From positions 1 to 64,000 of the forward strand of contig CAVSEK010000013.1 of the NCBI GenBank assembly GCA_963726975.1: a stretch of 64,000 nucleotides of DNA, read 5' to 3'. The translations under genes were made by a program, and so were the position numbers. Positions 8,026 through 16,558 of the stretch are shown here, one piece after another. This stretch comes from CAVSEK01 sp963726975. GTDB taxonomy: Bacteria > Actinomycetota > Actinomycetes > Mycobacteriales > SCTD01. The notes beneath the pieces are model-generated. The model was given only the letters and a program-made list of their open reading frames with translations, had not been told where the DNA came from and ran no database searches. Every line of letters begins with the position of its first letter. The stretch's first letter is position 1.

Positions 8026-9927
8026 TCAGCGAGCCAGCAGCGACCGCTCCCTCACCAGGTCGCGCAGCATCTGCCGCGTCTCCTCGTCGACGCTGGTGAT
8101 GACCGTCCCGACCATCCCGCGGGTCAGCAGCACCTTGTAGACGTTGCGCACCAGCCGGTCGAACTCGTGGTCGTCGACCGCGGGTGCGGTTGCGGAAGTC
8201 GGGGTCCTTGTTGAGCTCGCGCCGCGTCACCCAGCGGCCGCTCCGCCAGACGAGGTCGGGCCCGAGGAGACGCCGTTCCAGTCGTACTCGAAGCCCTGGG
8301 CGGTGTAGACGCAGCCGACCTGGCCGAAGCCGCCGTCGGCGGTCGCCCAGAGCGAGGCCGGTGGCGCGCCGCCGACCGACCGCTCGCCCTTGAGGTTCCA
8401 CGGTCGCGCCCAGCCCCCGACGACGACGTCCGGGACCAGGCGTCCGTCGCGCGTGGGGTCGCTCCACGGCCAGCAGTAGCCGGCCGTCATCCGTGCGCCG
8501 TAGCCGTCGTCGAGCCGCGCCTGCAGCACCGCCTCCATCTCGTCGGGCCCGTCGGCCACCGCCACCGCGAAGGCCGGGTCGCCGGTCCACGGCACGGGGC
8601 CGCCCGGCGCGAGGCCGAGCAGCCGCAGCACCCACTCGACGTACAGCGCGCTGCCTCCGCAGCGGAACTGCGCGTCGAGGTCGACCCGGTGCACCCGCAG
8701 ACCCCGCGAGCGCGCGTGCTCCTCGATGTCGCTGCGCCGTGCCGAGCTCGCCGGGGCGTACGACCTGGTGCTCGTCGAGCAGGAAGACGGGCACGCGCGC
8801 GGCCGACACCAGCTCGTCGATCTGCGGGCGGCCCTGACCGCGCAGCTCCTGCCGGGTCCAGCGGCTCACCGACGTCTCGCGGATCCGGTGCGCCTCGTCC
8901 AGGACGAGGACGTCCAGGCTGTTCGCGCTCGGCGGCGATGAAGTCGTTGAAGTACTTGAACAGCCGCTGGGTGCTGGGGGAGCGGGCGCCGGCGACCTTG
9001 CGCAGGGTCTGGGTGAACGAGCGCGAGCCCGTCGCGTGCACGACGGTCCGGCCGCGACGCGCGAGCTCGCCGAGCAGCGACAGGGCGATGACGCTCTTGC
9101 CGCTGCCCGGGCCGCCCGTGACCAGCACGACGCTCTTGCTGTCCGCGCGAGCGGGCGCGCTCGACCTCGTGCAGCACCAGGTCGTACGCCAGCCGCTGGT
9201 CGCCGAGCAGCACGAACTGCTCCCGCCGCTGCACCTCGTCCGCCGCCACCGCCAGCAGCTGCCGGCTCGGCGCGGCCGCCGAGCTGAGGAGCTGGTCGGC
9301 GTACGGCGCCCCGGGCACGTCGGCGTCCAGGTGGTCGGCGAGGAACTGCAGCCAGTCGCCGCGCCGGGCCCCGGTGAACAGCCGGCCGTAGCGCGTCCTG
9401 CGGGAAGTCCCACAGGTCCTCGACCGCCGCCTCCGCGCCGGCGTTGTGCAGGTACGCGGCGCCGACGACGACGTCCGGCTGGTCGTGCAGCGACCGGGTG
9501 AACTGCGTGAGGTACTCGCAGTAGCCCTGCACCTGCGCCACGGGGTGGCTCTTCGGCGCGCCGCCGTAGCCGTCGACGACGACGAGCCGACGGTCGCCCT
9601 CGTACGACGTGGCCCGGCTCCACTGCTTGAGCTCGACGACGACGTACGACGCGCGTCCCGTCCGCGGGTGCTGGCCGGCGAGCACGACGTCGATGCGCTG
9701 GCTGCTCAGCGGCAGCGAGTGCTCGACGACGACCTCGACGTCGTCGCAGGCCCGCGTCGAGCAGGTCGTTGGCGAGGACGGGGAGGCTGCGCTCCCAGCT
9801 GCGGATCTCCGCAGGCGCCGCGCGGTGGCCGGCCACGAACTCCATCTGCTCCGCGAGGCGGACCGCCCAGCGTCCCCTCGAGCGCGAGCGCGGCGAGCCC
9901 CGACGCGGAGCTGCGGAAGAGCGGCAC
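8026..9927 (-). pseudogene. DUF2075 DNA/RNA helicase with N-terminal nuclease-like domain (frameshifted)
   Basis: The protein has about 630 residues. The N-terminal region holds a nuclease-like strand pair ('SQRIDVVLAGQHPRTGRASY' followed by 'VVVELKQWSRATS'). The ATPase core follows: Walker A 'LVTGGPGSGKSVIALSL', a 'LDVLVLDEAHRIRE' Walker B, 'VFLLDEHQVVRPGE', and the late motif 'CVYTAQGFEYDWNGV'. The tail 'NVYKVLLTRGM' and 'LRDLVRERSLLAR' is typical of DUF2075 (Schlafen group 3-like) helicases. At least six indels interrupt it, but the motifs survive. The GTG at 9925-9927 is taken as start ('VPLFRSSASGL'); the ribosome site is weak. It lies downstream of, and convergent to, the Uma2 gene. Confidence 0.75.
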
Positions 9928-10062
9928 GGACGACCCCAGAGCACGAAGGACTCGTGCGGTGGGGGCGTGTCCCGGAGGAAGCCCGTCGGTACCGCGGACG
10001 CGCCGACCCTATCCGGAGCTCCTCCTGCAGCTCTGTCATCCGGGCCGGCGCCCGACCGTGCT

Positions 10063-10077
10063 TGACCATGTTGGTCA
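10063..10077. promoter_or_regulatory. toxin-antitoxin operator
   Basis: A perfect inverted repeat TGACCA-TGT-TGGTCA occupies 10063-10077, twenty bases before the antitoxin start. Its first six bases overlap a -35-like TTGACC (10062-10067). A dyad over the -35 fits conditional cooperativity, in which the antitoxin or the toxin-antitoxin complex represses its own operon. Confidence 0.6.
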
Positions 10078-10096
10078 GGCAGGCGACCCTTGGTCT

Positions 10097-10324
10097 GTGA
10101 CGACGCAGGTGAACGTGGCTGAGGCGAAGGCCCGCCTGTCCGACCTCGTGGAGCGCGCTGCCGCCGGCGAGGACATCGTCATCGCTCGCTCCGGTCGTCC
10201 CCGAGTGCGGCTCGTGCCCGTCCAGGAGCGCCTGGCACCTCGTGCCCCTGGCGCGCTCAAGGGCGGGATCGTCTTCCGGCAGGGCTGGCAGGACGACGTC
10301 GACGACCAGTTCGACGATCGGTGA
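10097..10324 (+). CDS. type II antitoxin, Phd/YefM family
   Basis: This 75-residue protein neutralises the downstream PIN toxin and probably represses the operon. 'VNVAEAKARLSDLVERAAAG' is the Phd/YefM N-terminal fold and 'DIVIARSGRPRVRLVPV' its beta-strand pair; the C-terminal 'GIVFRQGWQDDVDDQFDD' is an acidic toxin-binding tail. The GTG start at 10097 is followed by TTQVNVAEAK; no strong ribosome site is seen. Its TGA overlaps the toxin GTG as GTGA, so the two are translationally coupled. An inverted-repeat operator lies just upstream. Confidence 0.85.
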   Translation: MTTQVNVAEAKARLSDLVERAAAGEDIVIARSGRPRVRLVPVQERLAPRAPGALKGGIVFRQGWQDDVDDQFDDR

Positions 10325-10698
10325 GCCAGCTGCTCCTGGACACGCACGTCGCACTGTGGTGGCTCGTCGACGAGCGGCTCGAGGTCGAGGCCCGAGAGGC
10401 CATCGCTGATCCGGCGAACCGCGTCCTCGTGAGCATCGTGAGCGCCTGGGAGGTGGCCATCAAGCAGGGTCTGGGGCGGCTGGTCGTCCGGGAGGACTAC
10501 CTCGAGGTGCTGCAGGACGTGGGCGTCGACCTGCTCGGGCTGACGCGGGAACACGTACGCGGGGTCAGCGGCTTGCCGCAGCACCACCGAGACCCCTTCG
10601 ACCGGATGCTCGTCGCGCAGGCGCAGGAGGAGGGGCTGACGTTGGTGTCGCGCGACCGTCGGCTGTCGCTCTACGACGTCCCGGTCCTGCGGGCCTGA
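10321..10698 (+). CDS. type II toxin, PIN-domain ribonuclease (VapC-like)
   Basis: This 125-residue PIN-domain protein is predicted to cleave RNA using a metal site. The acidic residues are in place: D7 in 'LLLDTHVALWW', E44 in 'SAWEVAIKQG', D91/D94 in 'HHRDPFDRML' and D112 in 'LVSRDRRLSLYD'. The 'LDTHxxLWW' opening is typical of PIN toxins paired with Phd-type antitoxins. GTG at 10321 overlaps the antitoxin stop (GTGA). The gene is intact, unlike most neighbours. The target RNA is unknown. Confidence 0.9.
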   Translation: MSQLLLDTHVALWWLVDERLEVEAREAIADPANRVLVSIVSAWEVAIKQGLGRLVVREDYLEVLQDVGVDLLGLTREHVRGVSGLPQHHRDPFDRMLVAQAQEEGLTLVSRDRRLSLYDVPVLRA

Positions 10699-10754
10699 CC
10701 CGGTCCTCAGCTTCGCCTCCTGCAGGTAGCCCGACCGGCGATCGGCTGGCCGCT

Positions 10755-10785
10755 TTGCTGTCGGGGTTCTCGGCCGTCCTACGGT
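10755..10785 (+). promoter_or_regulatory. leaderless promoter of the pRiA4b ORF-3 gene
   Basis: A TACGGT hexamer at 10780-10785 lies exactly six bases before the ATG at 10792, and a -35-like TTGCTG is at 10755-10760 (19-base spacer). No ribosome site is present. Transcription would start at or beside the A of ATG. The same spacing recurs at many starts in this window. Confidence 0.5.
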
Positions 10786-10791
10786 GCAGGC

Positions 10792-12080
10792 ATGGCCCGC
10801 CGCACGCCCCTGCCCGCTCAGGTCCTGGACCCCGACGCGGACCCGCAGCGCGCGGCGCGACGTCGTCCGCGCGCGACCCGGCCGTACGGCCTGCGGCTGC
10901 GCGTCGCGCTGGTGGAGGCGCAGCCGCCGGTGGAGCGCGAGCTCGAGGTGCCGTCGACGCTGCACCTGGACGAGGTGCACGCCCTGCTGCAGGCGGTGTC
11001 CGGCTGGACGGACAGCCACCTGCACCGGTTCACGCTGGGGGAGTCGGCGTTCGCGCGGGAGGACGAGCAGTTCCTGTGCCCCTACGACGTCCAGGACGGC
11101 GAGGACGACGGGGTGCCCGCGAGCGACGTGCGGCTCGACGAGGTGCTGCGGGAGGTCGGCGACGAGCTGCGCTACACCTACGACTACGGCGACGAGTGGC
11201 AGCTGCTGCTGAGCGTCCTGGAGGTCCTGCCCGAGCCGCCCGCCGTGCGCGTCGTGGGCGGGCAGGGCGCCGCGCCCGGGGAGGACCTCGGTGGCGTCTG
11301 GGCGTGGAACGAGCGGACCGACGACAGGGACGGGACTCCGTACGACCCGGCTGCGCTCGCCCGGGCCGTCTCGGGGTGGGAGCGCGAACGGCTCCTGCCG
11401 CCCCCGCTGCGTGAGCTGCGCCGGCAGCTGGGGGGCACGCCGGGCTCGCGGCCCTCGACCGGCTGGTCGACGACGCCGAGCTGGCCTCGGGGACGCTCGA
11501 GGTCGACGAGGCGACCGCGCGCGAGCTGCTGCGGCCGTACGCGTGGCTGCTCGACCGGGTCGGCGACGGCATCGCGCTGACCAAGGCGGGGTGGCTGCCG
11601 CCGGTGGTGGTCCTCGCGGCGACCGAGGAGCTCGGGCTGGGGGAGCACTGGATCGGCAAGGGGAACCGCGAGGACCTCAGCTGGCCGGTGGCGCGGTTGC
11701 GCAGCACGGCGCAGTCGCTGGGTCTGCTGCGCAAGAGCAAGGGGCAGCTGCTGCGCACGCGGGCAGGGACGGCGGCGGCGTCCGACCCGGCGGTGCTGTG
11801 GCGGCACGTCGTGGTCGTCTTGGCGAAGCCGGCGACCGACCCGTTCTCCCGGTCCGCTGGAGCGCTGGTTCTGCTCCGGGTCGCGGCCGGACAGGCCGAC
11901 GACGCGGCGCTGTCGGGGCTGCTGGCGGCGGCGGGGTGGCGCAGGACCGACGGGCAGGCGCCGTCGGTGTACGGGGAAGCGGTGCACGACGTGGTCGCCA
12001 CGCTGCAGCCTGGCCGGCGCACCGTGCCCGGGCCGGCGGTGCGGGTGCTCGCGCGGGCGGTGCTGCGGACGCGGGTCTGA
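10792..12080 (+). CDS. plasmid pRiA4b ORF-3 family protein (one frameshift)
   Basis: The protein has about 430 residues. The N-terminal 200 carry the pRiA4b ORF-3 domain: 'YGLRLRVALVEAQPPVEREL', 'HLHRFTLGESAFA', 'YDYGDEWQLLLSVLEVLPE', and 'VWAWNERTDDRDG'. An indel near 11440 separates this from a mainly helical C-terminal domain ('ATARELLRPYAWLLDRVGDG', 'LTKAGWLPPVVVLAATEELG', 'LLRTRAGTAAASDPAVLWRH'), which resembles a winged-helix-type extension found in longer members. The molecular role is unknown; the family was first seen on a Rhizobium plasmid and is common in accessory DNA. The ATG at 10792 is leaderless. The Vsr gene starts three bases after its stop. Confidence 0.8.
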
Positions 12081-12083
12081 GGG

Positions 12084-12572
12084 GTGACGGGGGTGCCGGT
12101 GTACGAGGCGGTGGTGCTGCCGGCCGCACCGGCGGCCTCGTCGGAGGTGCGGCGGCGGGTGATGGCGCGGACGCGTCGGCGGGACACGGCGCCGGAGCTC
12201 GCGCTGCGGCGGGCACTGCACGCGCGTGGGCTCCGGTTCCTCGTCGACGCGTCGCCGGCAGGGACCAGTCGCCGGCGGCGGGCCGACGTCGTCCTGCGCG
12301 GCTCGCGCATCGCCGTGCTCGTGCACGGCTGCTTCTGGCACGGTTGCCCGGAGCACTTCCACCCGCCGAAGGCGAACGCGGCGTGGTGGGCGCTCAAGCT
12401 CGAGTCGGTGCAGCGGCGGGACGCGGACACGGTCCGCCAGCTCGAGGCGGCGGACTGGCTGCCGGTGGTCGTCTGGGAGCACGAGGACGCGGAGGAGGCG
12501 GCGGACCGGCTCGTGCACCTGCACCGGGAGCGGCAGGCCGCACGGCAGCGGCAGCCGCGTCGCGGCGACTGA
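12084..12572 (+). CDS. vsr: very short patch repair (Vsr) endonuclease
   Basis: The 162-residue protein nicks DNA 5' of T:G mismatches that arise by deamination of 5-methylcytosine. Family signatures are clear: 'VRRRVMARTRRRDTAPELAL' (R-M-x-x-x-R-x-x-D-T-x-P-E), 'RRRADVVLRGSRIAVLVHGC' with the catalytic Asp, 'CFWHGCPEH' (zinc-binding Cys/His) and the Trp-rich 'NAAWWALKLE'. The GTG start at 12084 is three bases after the upstream stop, so it is in an operon with the pRiA4b-like gene. No cytosine methyltransferase gene lies in the window. An HNH endonuclease gene is convergent with it. Confidence 0.92.
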   Translation: MTGVPVYEAVVLPAAPAASSEVRRRVMARTRRRDTAPELALRRALHARGLRFLVDASPAGTSRRRRADVVLRGSRIAVLVHGCFWHGCPEHFHPPKANAAWWALKLESVQRRDADTVRQLEAADWLPVVVWEHEDAEEAADRLVHLHRERQAARQRQPRRGD

Positions 12573-12595
12573 GCGACGCGGTGCTGCGGGACGGG

Positions 12596-13684
12596 TCAGG
12601 CGGCGGACAGCAGCGGCAGCACGCGCTCGACGACCTCGTCGCGTCCGACCAGCCGCAGTCCGCCCGGAGACCAGAGGCGGGCGTCGCCCAGGTGCCCGTA
12701 CGCCGACCGCGCCAGCCCGCGGACCAGGTCGGGGGCGGAGGTCCAGCCGACGGCGGTCGCGCCGGCACCGAGAGCGGCGAGGTCCCGGCTCGCCCAGCGG
12801 GCCAGCGGCTCGACGTCGAGCAGGTGGGCGCTCTTCGCACCGTTGCAGGCGGCGTCGGCGAGCACGAGGTTCTCGATGGCGTCCTGCGGGTGCAGCGACC
12901 AGGGCACGACGTGGTCGACCTGCCCGGGCCCGCGGACCGGGCGGTCGCAGTAGGCGCAGCGCCCGTCCTGCAGGTCGCGCAGCAGCCCGCGCACGGGGGC
13001 GAGGTCCTGCCGGTCCGCGCCGAACAAGTGCTCGCGCAGGCCCTCCGACGGCAGGTCGTTCAGGGCCGCGACCTGCTGCGTCCACTCCGCCTGCAGCAGG
13101 GGCCGCAGCAGGGCGCTCAGCTGCAGGAGCTGCTCGCCGACGCCGGGATGCAGCTGCAGCACGCGGACGCCGCGCGCGCCCGGCCCGAACGGCGCGTCGT
13201 CGTAGAGCGGCCGGTCGTACGGCGAACCCTCGCGCCAGCCGCCCGGGCGCTGCAGGCGTTCCAGCGGGTAGCGGACGAGCACGCCGGCGACGGTGCGGAC
13301 CGCCTCGGCGTAGCGGGCAGGCAGTGCTGCGCGTGCCCGCGCCGGGCTGCCGGCGCCGACGGCGCGCCCGTCCTCGTACAGCTCGCGGACGGCCCGCAGC
13401 ACCTGCGACTGCTTGTTGCGGTCGGCGACCTGGCGCAGGACGACCCCCGCCCGGTCGAGGCCGTCGTACTCGCGCACCTGCGGCCAGTACAGCGCGACGA
13501 CCCGCTCGGCGAGCTCCTCGAGCCGCACGACGTCGGGTGCCCGGCCGGCGCCGTCGGCGTGCGCGGCCAGGACGTCGACGAGCGCGAGCAGCGTGGCGGG
13601 CTTGTACGTCGTGGTGCGCGCGCCGGTGCGGACGAGGTCGAGCAGCCGGACGCCGAGCTGCACGAGCTCCGCGCCGGCGTCCAT
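12596..13684 (-). CDS. HNH endonuclease
   Basis: The 362-residue protein has a C-terminal HNH nuclease: 'CAYCDRPVRGPGQVDHVVPW' gives the zinc Cys pair and the catalytic His, and 'ENLVLADAACNGAKSAHLLD' gives the Asn and the second His region (about residues 225-275). The N-terminal half is helical ('TTTYKPATLLALVDVLAAH') and resembles the recognition half of HNH restriction proteins of this kind. The ATG at 13682-13684 follows CAGGCT by six bases and has no ribosome site, so it looks leaderless. It is convergent with vsr; together they may form a small restriction-type pair (inference). A repeated 33-base element lies 17 bases upstream. Confidence 0.88.
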   Translation of the reverse strand: MDAGAELVQLGVRLLDLVRTGARTTTYKPATLLALVDVLAAHADGAGRAPDVVRLEELAERVVALYWPQVREYDGLDRAGVVLRQVADRNKQSQVLRAVRELYEDGRAVGAGSPARARAALPARYAEAVRTVAGVLVRYPLERLQRPGGWREGSPYDRPLYDDAPFGPGARGVRVLQLHPGVGEQLLQLSALLRPLLQAEWTQQVAALNDLPSEGLREHLFGADRQDLAPVRGLLRDLQDGRCAYCDRPVRGPGQVDHVVPWSLHPQDAIENLVLADAACNGAKSAHLLDVEPLARWASRDLAALGAGATAVGWTSAPDLVRGLARSAYGHLGDARLWSPGGLRLVGRDEVVERVLPLLSAA

Positions 13685-13701
13685 GTCCGGAGCCTGCCAG
13701 G

Positions 13702-13734
13702 TGTGGACGGCCGAGACGGCTGTGGACGGTGGCC
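13702..13734 (+). repeat. copy 1 of a 33-base intergenic element with two TGTGGACGG boxes
   Basis: TGTGGACGG occurs at 13702-13710 and again at 13721-13729, 19 bases apart, followed by GGCC at 13731-13734. A second copy of the whole element lies at 39058-39090 with 29 of 33 positions identical. Both sit between divergent genes. The 19-base repeat distance is close to two helical turns, which suggests a site for a dimeric DNA-binding protein on one face of the helix. Confidence 0.5.
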
Positions 13735-13790
13735 GGAGGTCGTCGCGGGCCGGCGGGACGGTGGCGCTCCCAGCGACGGAGGAGTCCCGC

Positions 13791-14310
13791 GTGCGCGACC
13801 TGTGCGACGGCCGGTTCAGCAGTCCCGAGGAGGACGACGAGCACCTGCGCCAGGTCGTCGAGCAGTCCCGGTTCGCCGTGCAGGCGGTCGAGGGGTCGCG
13901 CTGCCACGCGGAGCCTCTCCTACACGGTGGGGCTGACGCCGCACGGGCTGCCGGAGCTGGTCGTCACCGGCATGCGGGGCGAGTCGGCGTCGCGGCTGCT
14001 GCGGCTGTGGGGCGACGACCTGCTCGACGAGTCGGCGGTGCTGCCGGGCGAGACGATGGAGTGCCGGCCGTGGCTGCTCGAGGCGGTGGAGGTCGCCGAG
14101 CCGCACGAGCACCTCCTGACGGCGGTGCGGTTCTACGGCGAGGCGGTCCGCGGGCTGCAGCTGGCGTGGGCCGACCAGCGCGGCAGGTGGCCGTGGGAGC
14201 CGGGCCACCGGGCCCGGCGGGCGGGGCAACCGCTGCTGGGCGAGCCGGCGCCGCACTTCTGCCCGGAGCACCGGCCGGACCGGCTGGACGTGCCCGAGGG
14301 GCTCGGGTGA
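13791..14310 (+). CDS. DUF4262 domain protein (one frameshift)
   Basis: The protein is about 172 residues. The GTG start at 13791 has GGAGGAG six to eight bases upstream and opens 'VRDLCDGRFSSPEEDDEHLR'. An indel near 13910 moves the reading to a frame with the family core 'RSLSYTVGLTPHGLPELVVT', 'ESASRLLRLWGDDLL', and 'LLTAVRFYGEAVRGLQLAWA' and ends 'HFCPEHRPDRLDVPEGLG'. DUF4262 proteins have no known biochemical function. It is the last gene of the accessory island before housekeeping-type genes. Confidence 0.75.
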
Positions 14311-14367
14311 GGGCGGGGGACGCACGGCGGGCGGGGCACGTGCGCGCCGGTCGCGCAGACTGGCCTG

Positions 14368-15051
14368 GTGACCGATCGCTACGAGCCCACCCCGCGGACG
14401 TCGCCGACCCGGAGCCCGGCGCGCGTGTCGTACGACCGGGCGGCGGTGCACGCGGTGCTCGACGAGGCGCTGGTGTGCCACGTCGGGTTCGTCGTCGAGG
14501 GTCGGCCGGTGGTGCTGCCGCAGCTGCACGTGCGGGTGGGGGAGGCGCTCTACCTGCACGGGTCGACGGGAGCGCGGGCGCTGCGGACCGCGGCCGACGG
14601 CGGGCTGGACGTGTGCGTGACGGTGACGCTGACCGACGGGCTGGTGCTGGCGCGGTCGGCGTTCCACCACTCCGTCGACTACCGGGCCGTGGTCGTGCAC
14701 GGGACGGCGCTCCTGGTGACGGACACCGACGAGAAGTCGCGGGTGCTCGAGGCGCTGGTGGAGGCGATCGTGCCGGGGCGGTCGGCCGGGACGCGGGCGC
14801 CGAGCGCGAAGGAGCTGGCGGCGACCGCCGTGCTGCGGCTGCCGCTCGAGGAGGTGTCGCTCAAGGCGCGCACCGGTGGTCCGCACGACGACGAGGAGGA
14901 CCTCGGGCTGCCGCACTGGGCGGGCGTGCTGCCGCTGCGCACGGTGCCCGGCGAGCCGGTGCCGGCCGACGACCTGGCGCCGGGGCTCCCGGTGCCCGAG
15001 CACGTCCGGCTGTGGCGGCGCGGGCCTCAGGTGCCGCAGAAGGTGACGTAG
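14368..15051 (+). CDS. pyridoxamine 5'-phosphate oxidase-like flavin-binding protein
   Basis: The 227-residue protein belongs to the split-barrel flavin-binding group (Pyridox_ox_2 type). Recognisable parts are 'VCHVGFVVEGRPVVLPQLHV', 'LYLHGSTGARALRTAADG', 'VCVTVTLTDGLVLARSAFHH' and 'VDYRAVVVHGTALLV', which form the barrel; 'HWAGVLPLRTVPGEPVPADD' is the typical C-terminal strand. The GTG at 14368 follows CAGACT by six bases, a leaderless arrangement. Its last 25 bases overlap the convergent selO end. The substrate is unknown; members bind FMN or F420-like flavins. Confidence 0.85.
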   Translation: MTDRYEPTPRTSPTRSPARVSYDRAAVHAVLDEALVCHVGFVVEGRPVVLPQLHVRVGEALYLHGSTGARALRTAADGGLDVCVTVTLTDGLVLARSAFHHSVDYRAVVVHGTALLVTDTDEKSRVLEALVEAIVPGRSAGTRAPSAKELAATAVLRLPLEEVSLKARTGGPHDDEEDLGLPHWAGVLPLRTVPGEPVPADDLAPGLPVPEHVRLWRRGPQVPQKVT

Positions 15052-16481
15052 CTGCGGGCCTCGGGGTCCGGGAGGGCGTAGCGCTCCAGCCCGGCCCGCT
15101 CCTCGTACGGGCGGGTCACCGCGCGGAGCAGGGGGCCGAGCGGCGCCAGGTCGCCGTCCGCGGCCGCCGCGAGCGCCTCCTCGACGAGGTGGTTGCGCGG
15201 CACGTAGACCGGGTTGACCCGGTCCATCGCCGCAGCGTCCGGACCCAGGGCCGACCAGCTCCGCGACCAGGCGTCGAACGCCGCGAGGTCGAGGAACATG
15301 CTGCGCGCCGGCTCGACGTCGCCCCGGGCGGCGCGGCCGAGCGCGCGGAAGAAGGACGTCAGGTCGACCCGGTCGGCCTGCAGGAGCGGCAGCAGCTCGT
15401 CGGCGACCTGCTCGGCGGCCGGGCCGGGAGCCACCCCGAGCTTGCCGGCCAGCCCCGCGGCCCAGGCCCGGCCGTACTGCTCGCGGAACCCCCCGAGCGC
15501 CTCGACGGCCAGCGCGATGGCCTGCTGCTCGTCGTCGTGCAGCAGCGGCAGCAGCGCCTCGGCCAGCCGGGCCAGGTCCCACTCGGCGACGGCGGGCTGG
15601 TTGCCGTAGGCGTAGCGGCCCCCCTCGTCGATCGAGCTGAAGACCGTGGTCGGGTCGTAGGCGTCCAGGAACGCGCACGGCCCGTAGTCGATGGTCTCGC
15701 CCGAGATCGTCATGTTGTCGGTGTTCATCACCCCGTGCACGAAGCCGACGAGCATCCACCGGGCGATCAGGCTCGCCTGCGCCGCGACCACGCCCTCGAA
15801 CAGGGCGAGGTACGGCCGCGCGGCGTCCGCCGCGCAGGGGTGGTGGCGGGCGAGAGCCAGGTCGGCGAGGCGGCGCAGCAGGCCGAGGTCGCCGGTGGCC
15901 CGGGCGTAGGAGAAGCTGCCGACCCGCAGGTGGCTGCTGGCGACGCGGGCGAGGACCGCGCCCGGCAGCAGCGACTCGCGGCGGACCTCACGGCCGGTGG
16001 CGACGACGGCCAGCGAGCGGGTCGTCGGGATGCCGAGGGCGTGCATCGCCTCGCTCACGACGTGCTCGCGCAGCATCGGGCCGACCGCGGCGAGCCCGTC
16101 GCCACCGCGGGCGAAGGGGGTGCGGCCGGAGCCCTTCAGGTGCAGGTCGCGCAGCCCGCCGTCCGGCGCCTCGAGCTCGCCGAGCAGCAGGGCGCGCCCG
16201 TCGCCGAGCCGGGGCACCCAGCCGCCGAACTGGTGCCCGGCGTACGCCTGCGCGACCGGGGAGGCGCCCGGCGGCACGTCCGCACCGACCAGCAGGCGCA
16301 GGCCGGCCGGGCTGCGCAGCCACTCCGGGTCCAGGCCCAGCTCGACCGCCAGCACGTCGTTCAGCACCAGCAGGCGCGGCGCCGGCGCCGGCTCGGCCTG
16401 CCACGGCACCGACAGCTCGGGGAGCTCGCGGGCGAAGCGGGAGCCCAGGACGAGCGGCGGGGCGGCGGGGGAGCGGCTCAC
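15027..16481 (-). CDS. selO: protein adenylyltransferase SelO (YdiU family)
   Basis: This pseudokinase-fold enzyme of about 484 residues transfers AMP from ATP to hydroxyl side chains of proteins, mainly in redox regulation. Family signatures include 'YAGHQFGGWVPRLGDGRALL', 'LHLKGSGRTPFARGGDG', 'MHALGIPTTRSLAVVATG', 'GFVHGVMNTDNMTISGETID' and 'DYGPCAFLDAYDP'. The C-terminus ends 'YVTFCGT' with a TGC cysteine where some eukaryotic homologues have selenocysteine. The GTG at 16479-16481 is preferred over one nine bases upstream because a TAGCGT -10 overlaps the upstream one and precedes the chosen start by seven bases. Its end overlaps the convergent flavin-protein gene. Confidence 0.95.
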   Translation of the reverse strand: MSRSPAAPPLVLGSRFARELPELSVPWQAEPAPAPRLLVLNDVLAVELGLDPEWLRSPAGLRLLVGADVPPGASPVAQAYAGHQFGGWVPRLGDGRALLLGELEAPDGGLRDLHLKGSGRTPFARGGDGLAAVGPMLREHVVSEAMHALGIPTTRSLAVVATGREVRRESLLPGAVLARVASSHLRVGSFSYARATGDLGLLRRLADLALARHHPCAADAARPYLALFEGVVAAQASLIARWMLVGFVHGVMNTDNMTISGETIDYGPCAFLDAYDPTTVFSSIDEGGRYAYGNQPAVAEWDLARLAEALLPLLHDDEQQAIALAVEALGGFREQYGRAWAAGLAGKLGVAPGPAAEQVADELLPLLQADRVDLTSFFRALGRAARGDVEPARSMFLDLAAFDAWSRSWSALGPDAAAMDRVNPVYVPRNHLVEEALAAAADGDLAPLGPLLRAVTRPYEERAGLERYALPDPEARSYVTFCGT

Positions 16482-16494
16482 CCCGTCCACGCTA
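16482..16494 (-). promoter_or_regulatory. leaderless promoter of selO
   Basis: On the minus strand TAGCGT (16494-16489) is followed by seven bases and then the GTG at 16481. Because the hexamer overlaps the alternative GTG at 16490, it decides the selO start. The same TAGCGT hexamer occurs upstream of the genes at 39167 and 42621. Confidence 0.5.
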
Positions 16495-16558
16495 GGTCCG
16501 CCGGGCGCGACCCGCCCGGCTGCTGGGCACGCGCGGCGACAGGTGCGAGGCTGCGGGC

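Noticed and set aside
13702..13734. DnaA-box cluster or replication origin
   Set aside because: The boxes match the actinomycete DnaA box at only seven of nine positions, only two per site exist, and no dnaA, dnaN or parAB gene is present.
15027..15060. Selenocysteine at the SelO C-terminus
   Set aside because: The codon is TGC (Cys) in the ending FCGT, followed by TGA as stop; no selenocysteine insertion element is seen.
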